Notes under the pieces: model-generated | Database searches by the model: none | What the model saw: only the letters and a program-made list of their open reading frames with translations | Told to the model about the DNA's origin: nothing | Translations under genes and position numbers: made by a program | In this document: piece by piece, positions 9,601-14,708 of the stretch | Numbering within the stretch: the first letter of the stretch is position 1 | How the letters are laid out: every line of letters begins with the position of its first letter | NCBI GenBank assembly: GCA_964370965.1 | Contig: CAYJLW010000067.1 | Coordinates: forward strand, 1 to 22,831 | Source of the DNA: CAYJLW01 sp964370965 | GTDB lineage: Bacteria > Actinomycetota > Acidimicrobiia > UBA2766 | DNA length: 22,831 nt | Reading direction: 5' to 3'

Positions 9601-10683
9601 GTGGCGTCCAACGCCATGAACCGCAACACGTACATGCTGCAGCGCCTCGACGGCTTCGCCCCTGTCGAGCACATGGACGGGTCCGGTGTCGTGGAGACGA
9701 ACGCCTTCGCCGAGCTCACGAGCTTCAACCTCTTCGACATGACGGCCCAGAAGGCGCCCGCGGCCACTGTGGGCACGAGCTCGCCCATCACGGCGCCCGC
9801 CGACGTCACCCTGAATCCCATCCTGCCCGGCGTGGTCGTGCCCTCCCTGCCGAGCATGACGGCCACGTTCTGGAAGCTCATCTGGGGGACCGCCCTGGCT
9901 CCTGACGGTGTCTACGCTCCCCCCGGTCCGGCGGGCGTGGACGTGGGCAAGACCGCGGCCGACGACGGCGGCGGCTCGCTCACGACAATCGCGCTCGACA
10001 AGGACGCCAACGCCCCCGACGCCGACACGCTCGTGGGGGACGAGGAGCGGATCGCCACGCTGGACGACGGCACCGACGTGTTCCTCCGGGTCCTCTTCAA
10101 CCGCCACGGCAACGTGGAGGTGTGGCTCGTGGGCTCCCTCGACTCAGATGCCGGACCGGTGGGCCGCTTCGCCAAGAAGATCCTGGCGGGGAAGAACTGC
10201 TTCGGCGTCGAGGAGCTCGACCAGGTCTCTCTGGAGATCGACTACACCGTCGACGTGGCGAGCACAGGCGCGATTCGCCTGAGCGGGGTGAGCGGAACGT
10301 GGACCGACGGCACCGACGGGGGCCCGCTCGAGGGACTGGAGCACGCCGTGGCCGAGAACGGCACTCCCGCCGGTGAGGTTCTCCTCTCGGACGCTTCGGG
10401 GGACATGGGCTGGACGATGCCCGGCGACCTCTCCCTCTCCACGACCTCGGTGCCACCGGGCGACGAGGTGGACGTCACGGTCCCGACCCTGCCCCCGGGA
10501 CCGAACGGCGGCTGCTACCTGCTGCCGGGTGACGGCCGGCGGCTGTACGTGGGGTGGCCGTCCACCAAGACGGTGCGCTACCAGTGGCCCGGGCAGTACG
10601 AGGTGTTCATGGTCTGCTACGGCCGCAAAGGCGGGCGCGCCGGTCTCGTCTACGAAGGCGGAACTGTGACGGTGACCTCGTGA
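649..10683 (+). CDS. Giant secreted modular repeat protein (3,344 aa), unknown function
   Basis: I do not recognise this protein. The TTG start is chosen because CGGGAGG (638-644) lies four bases upstream and a signal peptide follows: basic residues 1-19, hydrophobic core 22-38, likely cleavage after GRA (residue 44). No membrane anchor, LPXTG motif or catalytic motif is seen, so it is probably exported and soluble or surface-bound. Residues ~45-600 carry acidic calcium-type loops, for example D-x-D-G-D-G at 108 and D-x-N-G-D-G at 390. Residues ~600-2220 contain six diverged modules of about 260-315 residues (separate repeat entry). Residues ~2220-3344 are further beta-rich sequence, ending in a PKD-like tail with the pattern YQWPGQYEVFMVCYG. 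Short [LIV]P-x-x-[LF] strand motifs recur throughout, as in LPERLAASW and LPPEFRVAW. The stop overlaps the next gene's start. Adhesin, matrix or structural roles are possible but unproven. Confidence 0.85.
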   Translation: MGAGRHRSCARDHSPGVARLGVAASAGLALLAFWLLLGATPGRAVSVGGAICPIGGGDNSLTASDSLIDLGRSTVGVELTPEGGTADTVAVIGPSVDMADLSLKFGLDVDGDGIADLDGRIRLRLFVALRFGGGGVTWQHWAVRHMRNQGWHIPDVLASEYGRAYPDNPTLAGFFDWFSKYFLELTLTKAAAAGAVDVPRGRMALVFRAARVLGGTREYSFSLDTSSAGGPPERATAWPHRTQVGVFVDLGTLTSLVSDWHFLAAVGLRTADAAGSEVPWDAMRLGVRFADVKEISLAYENPPAGASGRVGFPGDAAVALEHACSPATGLDANLVLSHQEPTTGAVPERAVLRYESVDESGERAMYLRAGLADPARVVGVRLTQAGPAGDVNGDGYTDFATDRILVRRSADRTTRAAAVLEAFDATGDDSADVYLALDAPLPPRLTADLSGAPVPGAGGAVEKPLDVADVRACDSDWGTPACDATLAALTEARVRFTNVVPADVDGEPPLDFLELSPLPSEIGRPAPARFVRADLDGPAGTYAFGGDVAGLRRFRLDRTDGDLRVDTVTDGSSDPVGAEAHYTNESGTATMDEHGVLDALPATLALTADTDDVLADGDPVRVGWEASTAITAHVAARHSTLGVAAPRETYVLAHATLPAVSAIALALDSAASPHSAAWTASAPTAGDLGLATRALGAPTLWAHATATLPPEFRVAWSDEGDYAAFDACVTGPGCGSLDLLGVLGETFARDAGYWPVDAPFHGFDLAPAELLATAGDHFAPAAVDFVDVTGDVPAREWEAGAAVTGVQQVAYSKDADGDTRVAVRNAGSGPLGFAADTAGGGAALDLWGVLARRPSTAAVEFNTAAAAQHVDWEMSSPTGAVAAADILALDAGLGLRATSAAGWIGSGLGLTDGIPAAARLDLDTPGRRLGWEASAPTKLDVGAATNERNAAGDATVLWARLRAELPERLAASWTDAPEASVKVTTCTAPGSCAPGKVEVTGGMDDGAAVGLWPLTTPFASPRPAPPEIAATTAGHFVAAPAEFVDVAGDPLDDPWTLSARLELPETVEYRFDPVADRTDFEVETGGGAQLGVSADVSWTTPAGGTRTVSAWGALAAVPDNAKVSYASPTSVATWDLSARSAAAFAVSYENGNLGTVERTAAAGWIGSGTGAADGVPLTATLDLDLPPGPVAATWSAGGSAAVEAGYAADVVGLGAEPLGWAHVRAVLPAYAAVSVKKGDRVAFTTCPPGLGCTPVPALVLRGGVDRTRAPGWWPLSEPFSAFAGVAVPAELAATAAAHFPTAAAEFARVDGSIPADLWTGEVQTTAVKEASLAEKTVVAAGVKTVTTTAELHRTPPGGPAPALGLALDVEDAPADTVDAWGVVARLPADLTVDLARTRKAGGDALDVTYDTGGVVTGAALAATLRRGGGAPADNSTLAAAGWLGSGDGSTDGIPDTARVQVDPGGRTDPAVPFASWTASGTVHTELGAAYRTAEMAAADELLWSRVVTDVPDHLSVFLAGAAGKVRGGRVEVCTVAEVLAGCPGMDVVATLAHESETAAGHADVGYWALTEALAPARPDWPAELASARPDDYVRVDADVDTVAPGERWDVRADLRTPVIDELGVSFDVPDGSRKVSLAGRARAAGGGPARFLLDATGRFEGADSRGEGDARMVLDSLPERVAVDVVLPGSSESDNLLTRLAWDDTDPTPLGLAVTGRVDTNPTGAADPAKVTRGALIANTTVPTTGSLRVHRGQSPLPTPGDVLVAEWNASAAAPLDAGVSWGTEADLTGGRVHAARLTTSIPRRLRLLAVDRPLLVYTSERKFAFAACAPTDGEIDDDVVAGTLGVDESDCDSTDATGLYGIEAAPLGVGNIGYWPVTRTADSPGAAPAALAATQADHFVVPAPPATDSVVADESSRQASPTAPDPVDDRLAKYSVRLTGLRLASYAAKVDESAGWPKSTHDLRVRRTPGGPAFVLDATRRTRDATGVDALRTDRAYAALSGLPARADASVEIRDRGSVDGTLEGKVTWDTDARPVAGLFFDRLLDPTSVAAAGLGEHDGYQTLSQIAAWAGTAAGDALPPAGDLSFTLASRAAAPDLARVTLDTPSGVNVAVDAAFAMGAWKIPPQSQTRWHTHGRVQAELPSHLDAFWRHDTSGDMRADLVACTDPDPDDCDDSEKIRDMKMSQVHEPWYTPALEAPLSSFPFIADSTPAGKAAFPAFGDPDWEGGDFARYVRRQVYPYPLDEKQTRVEVSGKLDTLAAASFGERTRDVAATPSPAVPLRTVELCLAGEPAGGELALRSFSEDRPAVVTDPYAIGLTYVNTTLKRMTGAGFAEAGPVALAAELNLPHLEDAPSGLDMLDVDSNQRDALDGSPLLYLAQRPCSAVALADHASDPVVTVAPEDVPTAPWHLLLTGLLRSGTWDGVDVVRDRARLDFSNGYLDTEDRDLLSPGELTPGDPGLVDVAALTEDYTTSTPGAPPAKGLQVAANWRVARAALVHQPVVSHCGKGTQGSPAVAWAYDVCKVERRAYDSEDRWRVEARVRAKPAVSGDVVARLSLTLVGDESELAGTRVDAKYVTQHVYVAGVPASFDLGADLVSRERDGRLSVAANLDEVAGSAGALDEVVYRAWNDYGQLVGDERRLPPRLVPPELPLGTDPPDPDDPNTFDVPATFLVFTEVPSRLHARFDAWLGSGGSREDRTFIRNGCFGGADAHHKTANFDLDWKAKGDTLYTVDQNGDTTTTAYATKTTPPTDADPTFDALVDTVNAWTPAASQPRSDSEIRSPYVHGSFNLGDAAQDVELDLGTYRTRRYNRAAGAPAGRAYEDATDNGLTSARLRARTLGGTPKPVSGTLRALLPGFVVDRHKVVEPGPRLLGLDACVDMDLPLELNLAGASSLDLVDMSANLRLESSPSGAASLRFRETTYSGPHAPDELPATPSAGAYHWVHYARLTLLRDLLTASDLMEALNTWLTSPVFSTLFAGLSVASNAMNRNTYMLQRLDGFAPVEHMDGSGVVETNAFAELTSFNLFDMTAQKAPAATVGTSSPITAPADVTLNPILPGVVVPSLPSMTATFWKLIWGTALAPDGVYAPPGPAGVDVGKTAADDGGGSLTTIALDKDANAPDADTLVGDEERIATLDDGTDVFLRVLFNRHGNVEVWLVGSLDSDAGPVGRFAKKILAGKNCFGVEELDQVSLEIDYTVDVASTGAIRLSGVSGTWTDGTDGGPLEGLEHAVAENGTPAGEVLLSDASGDMGWTMPGDLSLSTTSVPPGDEVDVTVPTLPPGPNGGCYLLPGDGRRLYVGWPSTKTVRYQWPGQYEVFMVCYGRKGGRAGLVYEGGTVTVTS
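2500..7290 (+). repeat. Six diverged tandem protein modules inside the giant secreted protein
   Basis: The landmark [Y/L/W]W[P/A] recurs at residues 753, 1011, 1272, 1566, 1875 and, more weakly, 2192. In DNA these are about 2905, 3679, 4462, 5344, 6271 and 7222. Spacings are 258, 261, 294, 309 and 317 residues, growing along the protein. A short Cys pair precedes each landmark, such as CVTGPGC, CTAPGSC and CPPGLGC, and a phrase like PAELxATxxxHF follows the earlier ones. The first three junctions also share AAGW[I/L]GSG (Trp at 903, 1164, 1442) and xWG[V/A][L/V]A (Trp at 847, 1111, 1380). The DNA has diverged, although an 18-base stretch around GGCTGGATCGGCAGCGG is still shared between two copies. 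Outer boundaries are approximate. Confidence 0.75.
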
Positions 10684-12362
10684 AGACCGTGGGCCGGGAA
10701 CGGCGCCGGGGCGTCAGGGGGAGGGTCGGCCTGCCGGCCGCACTCGCCGCCGCTCTCGTGCTCGTCGTGCCCTTGGGGCCGTCCGCGAACGCCCCCGCCC
10801 TCGCGGACGGCCCGCCCACGGCCACCTGCTCCGCCTCCCCCGACAACCTCGCCACGGCGACCACTCCGGTCACGCTCACCGGCGCCGGATCGGGCGGCAC
10901 GCCCCCGCTCACGTACTCCTGGAGCTACCTCGACCCGTACCAGCACCAGCGGGTCCACATGGGCGCCGGGCCCACGATCACCTTCGAGTTCCCGGAGAAG
11001 ACCCAGTACGACGTGACCCTCGCCGTCACGGACAGCGCCGGCCTCTCCGCCACGTGTGAGGCCATGGTGTGGTACGACCCGGGGAGCCCCATGCCGCCCT
11101 TCGTGCGCTCGGCCCCGCCGCCGCCGCTCACGTCTCCCCGGACGCCCACGACCGACCACGCCCCCCCGATCGGAGAGTGCCACGCCGAGTACACCGACGG
11201 CTCCCCGTTTCACGTGCGCTGGGTGGCCACGGGCTCGGACCTCGGCGGCGGCGACGTCACCCTCACCGTCGAGGGCGTCGACCCGGTGTCCAACGCCGCC
11301 TTCGAGGACGAAGCGGGGCCGTCCCCGGCGCCAGAGGTGAGCAAGGACGTGGACTTCGCGCCCGGCCCCCACCCCGGCCCGCAGCGCTACGTGACGGCAA
11401 AGGTCCACGTCGTGGACGAGGAGGACGAGCACTACGACACCTGGTGCCAGGCCGTCCTGCCCTATGTGGACTTCGAGAGCGGATCCTCCGACGACGACGA
11501 GATCGTGCCCTACGTCACCTGCGAGGCGGCGCCCACCGAAGGCCGGGCGCCTCTCGAGGTGGTCTTCAAGGGCTACGCCGCTCACCCCCTCGGCCTCCTC
11601 GTGGCCTTCAGCGTGAGCTTCGGCGACCCCGAGAGCCCGGACGACAGCTCCACGGGCGGGTTGTTCCGCCTCGGCTTCTCCGCGGCCGAGGACGGCCCCA
11701 TAGTCGTCAAGCACCGTTACAAGAAGCCCGGCACGTACCCCGTGGGGTTCCTCGCCCTCGACAGCGACGGCGACGCCGCGATCGCCGACTGCGGCCCCGT
11801 CACGGTGTCCAAGGAGCTGGTGACGATCTGGCCCGACATGCTCGACGGCACGGATTCGTCCTGGCGGCCCGCCTACCGCGAGACCGAAGACGTGATGGAG
11901 ATCCGCGCCCTGGCGGGCGACAGCGACGCCGGCGTCTACGAGAGCGGCGTCCCCATGGGCTTCGAGATCGTGAGCGACTCCCCCAACGGCCTCCTCGACC
12001 CGTCCCTCTACCCGCTCCCCCACGAAGAGGGCGGCCTGGAACTCCGATGTCTGGAGGGCCTCGGCGACGCCTGCGTCACCGACGCCGACGGCACCGTGGT
12101 CTTCGAGTACAGCTCGCCCTACCGGGGCCCCGGGGTCGTGTCGGCCGACCGGGTGCGGGTCTTCCAGGACGCCAACTCCAACGGCCGTCACGACGACGGC
12201 GAGCCCTACGAGACCGCGCGGGTGACGTGGCGTACACGCGCCTGCGACGGGGGGAGCTGCGGATGCGTCGACGTCGCCCTCCAGTTCCGCAAGCATCTCG
12301 TGTACGGCGGACGCCCCAACGCCGCCACCATGGAACCCTTCGAGCAGGACCTCATCGGCTGA
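10680..12362 (+). CDS. Secreted PKD/Ig-like domain protein (560 aa)
   Basis: The GTG at 10680 is taken as start because it overlaps the preceding TGA in a GTGA junction and gives a textbook signal peptide: basic residues 4-15, hydrophobic 18-33, cleavage likely after ALA near residue 42. A longer in-frame start at 10554 would prepend 42 Arg-rich residues and destroy this. PKD-like domains are seen at about 45-130 (ending YDVTLAVTDSAG) and 278-378 (HRYKKPGTYPVGFLALDSDGD). A further Ig-like segment lies between them, after a Pro-rich linker at 135-165. A Big_1-like region at about 415-520 ends in DANSNGRHDDGE, a calcium-type loop. Cysteines pair plausibly by domain (50/126, 167/256, 281/371, 457/465). 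There is no anchor or enzyme motif. It is probably extracellular and works with the giant protein encoded just upstream; ligand unknown. Confidence 0.85.
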   Translation: MKTVGRERRRGVRGRVGLPAALAAALVLVVPLGPSANAPALADGPPTATCSASPDNLATATTPVTLTGAGSGGTPPLTYSWSYLDPYQHQRVHMGAGPTITFEFPEKTQYDVTLAVTDSAGLSATCEAMVWYDPGSPMPPFVRSAPPPPLTSPRTPTTDHAPPIGECHAEYTDGSPFHVRWVATGSDLGGGDVTLTVEGVDPVSNAAFEDEAGPSPAPEVSKDVDFAPGPHPGPQRYVTAKVHVVDEEDEHYDTWCQAVLPYVDFESGSSDDDEIVPYVTCEAAPTEGRAPLEVVFKGYAAHPLGLLVAFSVSFGDPESPDDSSTGGLFRLGFSAAEDGPIVVKHRYKKPGTYPVGFLALDSDGDAAIADCGPVTVSKELVTIWPDMLDGTDSSWRPAYRETEDVMEIRALAGDSDAGVYESGVPMGFEIVSDSPNGLLDPSLYPLPHEEGGLELRCLEGLGDACVTDADGTVVFEYSSPYRGPGVVSADRVRVFQDANSNGRHDDGEPYETARVTWRTRACDGGSCGCVDVALQFRKHLVYGGRPNAATMEPFEQDLIG

Positions 12363-12368
12363 GGAGCC

Positions 12369-13295
12369 TCACTCCCTACGGCGTGCAGCGCAGGCGAGAA
12401 GGTCGAGGGCGGGCCCAGGGAGGCGCCGGTCACGCGCCCAGACGGCCCGGAGCCGGCGGTGGAGATCGAGCCCGCTCACTGCGACGGCCACGAGCGCCCC
12501 CCCGGCGAGCTCCCCCTCCACGGCGAGGCGGCTGAGCACACCGGGGCCGGCACCGTTGGTGACGGCGGCCTTCACCGCAGTCGTCGAGCCCAGGGCGAGC
12601 AGGGGCGGGGGCTCTCCCCCGTGGCGGTGCGCGAAGAGCGCCCGGTCCAGCGCCTCCCGCGTGCCAGAGCCCTCCTCCCGGACCACGAGCCGCGTGGACA
12701 CGAGATCTGAGGCCCTCAGGGGTCGCCGTCGCCTCGCCCACGGGTGTGCAGGCTCCACCACGACCACGAGCTCGTCCCCGCCCACGGTGCGGGCGGCAAG
12801 CCCTTTCGCCACGGCGGGACCCTCGACGAAACCGAGGTCGACCTCCCCGGCAAGGACCCGCTCGGCGACGCGCGTGGAGTTCACGACGTCGAGCTCGCAG
12901 GCGACGTCGGCATGCGCCGCCCGGAATCGGGCGAGCCAGGCGGGCAGGAGGTATTCGGCGATCGTGTAGCTGCCGGCGATGCGGAGGCGGCGTCCCTCGG
13001 ACGTGCGCAGCGCGGCCACCGCTCCGTCGAAGCGTCCGGCGGCGGCGAGGACTTCGCGCGCCCAGTCCCCCACCAGGGCCCCCGCCTCGGTGGGCCAGCT
13101 GCCCGTGGACGCGCGTTCCAGGAGGCGGACGCCGAGGCGGCGCTCCAGGGAGCGCAGGCGCGTGCTCGCCGAGGGCTGCGCGACGCCATGCGCCACCGCC
13201 GCCTTCGACACGGAGCCGAGCTCGAGGACGGAGACGAAGAGGTCGAGCGCTCCCAGGTCCGGCGTGCGGGAACCCAACCGAGGACCCAGAGTCAT
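12369..13295 (-). CDS. LysR-family transcriptional regulator, CysL/YeiE-like
   Basis: This 308-residue protein has the usual LysR length. Residues 15-74 form the winged helix-turn-helix, with the family pattern GSVSKAAVAHGVAQPSAST followed by LERRLGVRLLER. Residues ~103-300 form the effector-binding domain. The start of that domain, IAGSYTIAEYLLPAWLARF, followed by GEVDLGFVEG, resembles CysL and YeiE, regulators tied to sulfite and cysteine metabolism. It is divergent from a yeiH-like gene, the same partnership seen in enterobacteria, so it probably controls that gene and itself. No Shine-Dalgarno is visible before the ATG. A TATAGT hexamer (13304-13309, minus strand) ends eight bases before it, so the mRNA may be leaderless. 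It converges on the PKD gene with only six bases between stops. The effector is inferred from relatives, not seen. Confidence 0.88.
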   Translation of the reverse strand: MTLGPRLGSRTPDLGALDLFVSVLELGSVSKAAVAHGVAQPSASTRLRSLERRLGVRLLERASTGSWPTEAGALVGDWAREVLAAAGRFDGAVAALRTSEGRRLRIAGSYTIAEYLLPAWLARFRAAHADVACELDVVNSTRVAERVLAGEVDLGFVEGPAVAKGLAARTVGGDELVVVVEPAHPWARRRRPLRASDLVSTRLVVREEGSGTREALDRALFAHRHGGEPPPLLALGSTTAVKAAVTNGAGPGVLSRLAVEGELAGGALVAVAVSGLDLHRRLRAVWARDRRLPGPALDLLACAARRRE

Positions 13296-13309
13296 AGGCC
13301 AGAACTATA
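13294..13309. promoter_or_regulatory. LysR-type operator and probable leaderless promoter between lysR and yeiH
   Basis: ATAGGCCAGAACTAT (13294-13308) is an interrupted palindrome, ATAG-N7-CTAT, and contains the LysR T-N11-A pattern (13295-13307). It overlaps the regulator's own ATG and its TATAGT box on the minus strand, so binding would suit autorepression. It is 58-72 bases upstream of the yeiH ATG, a usual activator distance. Confidence 0.5.
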
Positions 13310-13365
13310 GGGGGAGAGCCCGTTGCCGTGTTCCCCCGGCGCCGGAAGGCAGCCACGCTGTGGAC

Positions 13366-14427
13366 ATGGCGTCACTCCGCACCCTCCTTCGCCCCCCCTC
13401 CCGCCCGGGCACTCCTCCTCCGGAGTCGGCGGCCGGGCGACGCCACCACGTGCTTCCCGGCCTCGCGGTCGCTGCGGGCGGCGCCGCCGCCGCCTTCGGC
13501 CTGCACGCGCTGTGGCCCGGCGCGTCCCCGCTGGTCCTGGCCGCCGCCGTGGGCGCCGTCCTCGCGAACTCCGGCTGTCTCCCCCCCGCCACGACACGCG
13601 GCCTCGCTTTCGCCGCCCGTGCCCTGCTGCGGGTCGGCGTCGTCCTTCTCGGGTTCCGCCTTGCCGCCGGCGACCTCTTGCGCATCGGGGTCCCGGGGCT
13701 GGGTGTCGTCGTCACGGTCGTCACCCTCACCTTCGCCGGGACGCTCTGGGCAGGCCGGCGCCTCCGCCTCTCCCGAGACCTCACCCTGCTCGTCGCCACG
13801 GGGTTCTCCATCTGCGGCGCCTCCGCCGTGGCCGCCGTGGACGGTGTCGTCGGGGCCGACGGGGAGGACGCCGCCTACGCCGTCGGCCTCGTCACCCTGT
13901 GCGGCACGCTCGCCGTCGTCGTCCTCCCCCTGCTCTCGGGCCTTCTGGGCCTCGGCCCGGAACGCTACGGGGCCTGGGCGGGGGCGAGCGTGCACGACGT
14001 CGCCCAGGTGGTGGCGGCGGCAGCCCCCCACGGACGCGCCGCTCTCAACGCCGCCGTCGTCGTGAAGCTCGCCCGCGTCGTGCTCCTCGCCCCGCTCGTG
14101 GTGGGCGTGGGCCTCGTCGAGCGCCGCCGGGTGGCAGAGGGCGCCCGCGCACCGGTCGGCCCCCGGCCCCCGCTCGTGCCGGGGTTCGTCGCCGCCTTCC
14201 TGGGCGCCGTCGCCCTACGCAGCCTCGGCTTCGTGCCCGCGGAGTGGCTGGGCGGACTCGCGGCAGCCGAGAAGGGCCTGCTCGCCGTGGCCCTCGTGGG
14301 TCTCGGTGCGGGGGTCCACGTGGGCCGCCTCCGCCGCCTCGGCGGGCGTCCGGTCATCTTGGGCCTCAGCGCCTGGGTCCTCGTCGCCGCCGCCTCCTAC
14401 GCGGGCGTCCGCCTCCTCCCGCCCTGA
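13366..14427 (+). CDS. yeiH: UPF0324 / YeiH-family inner membrane protein (putative sulfur-anion exporter)
   Basis: The 353-residue product matches the length of this family (about 340-350) and is almost entirely hydrophobic helices separated by short basic loops, roughly nine or ten membrane segments. Family signatures are present: GFSICGASAVAA at 147-158 and GASVHDVAQVVAAAAPHG near 206-223, followed by VVKLARVVLLAP. The family is often annotated as a putative sulfate exporter, and YeiH in enterobacteria is linked to sulfite response, but transport has little direct proof. The ATG at 13366 is preferred for its normal N-terminus. A GTG at 13360 is better spaced from GGAAGG (13344-13349) and would add two residues. 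A longer in-frame reading starting at 12979 overlaps the regulator antisense and is rejected. It is divergent from the LysR gene that probably regulates it. Confidence 0.85.
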   Translation: MASLRTLLRPPSRPGTPPPESAAGRRHHVLPGLAVAAGGAAAAFGLHALWPGASPLVLAAAVGAVLANSGCLPPATTRGLAFAARALLRVGVVLLGFRLAAGDLLRIGVPGLGVVVTVVTLTFAGTLWAGRRLRLSRDLTLLVATGFSICGASAVAAVDGVVGADGEDAAYAVGLVTLCGTLAVVVLPLLSGLLGLGPERYGAWAGASVHDVAQVVAAAAPHGRAALNAAVVVKLARVVLLAPLVVGVGLVERRRVAEGARAPVGPRPPLVPGFVAAFLGAVALRSLGFVPAEWLGGLAAAEKGLLAVALVGLGAGVHVGRLRRLGGRPVILGLSAWVLVAAASYAGVRLLPP

Positions 14428-14467
14428 GCCCCGGAGCCCGGGACGCCCGTGGTTGGATGCACCCGTT

Positions 14468-14485
14468 GCCGGCACGGACGCCGGC
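14468..14485 (+). terminator. Possible hairpin terminator of yeiH
   Basis: GCCGGC-ACGGAC-GCCGGC forms a six-base all-G/C stem with a six-base loop, 41 bases after the yeiH stop. No T-run follows, which is common in high-GC genomes, so the call is weak. Confidence 0.35.
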
Positions 14486-14535
14486 CACCGACAAGCATGA
14501 AGATGGGGACACTGACGCGGGGGCGCTTCGGCTGA

Positions 14536-14577
14536 TCGCGTGCTGGATGGTACGTCTGCGTTACATCCAGCACGCGA
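14536..14577. repeat. 14-bp perfect inverted repeat upstream of the ABC-F gene
   Basis: The left arm TCGCGTGCTGGATG (14536-14549) is the exact reverse complement of 14564-14577, with a 14-base spacer that can itself pair ACG with CGT. It lies 131 bases before the ABC-F start in the 281-base yeiH/ABC-F interval. It could be a terminator without a T-run, an operator for a dimeric regulator, or a leader-RNA structure affecting the ABC-F gene. Apart from this and the hairpin at 14468, nothing else is seen in the interval. Confidence 0.6.
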
Positions 14578-14708
14578 ACACTGTTCGAGACAGGGCCGCC
14601 ACCGTCCTGGCCTAGGCGCGCGACCCTCCATCCCCCAACCACGCCCGCCCCCACCGTCGGACACCGCCCGTCTGGCGGGACGGGGCCCGACTCCGACAAG
14701 CTGTCACC

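Noticed and set aside
10650..12296. Antisense frame of 548 codons opposite the PKD gene
   Set aside because: It has Val/Gly/Ala/Arg-biased composition and no motif, while the plus frame has a signal peptide, PKD motifs and paired cysteines.
12979..13365. N-terminal extension of the YeiH-like protein by 129 codons
   Set aside because: It would be antisense to the LysR helix-turn-helix region, is Arg/Ser-rich, and would exceed the normal family length.
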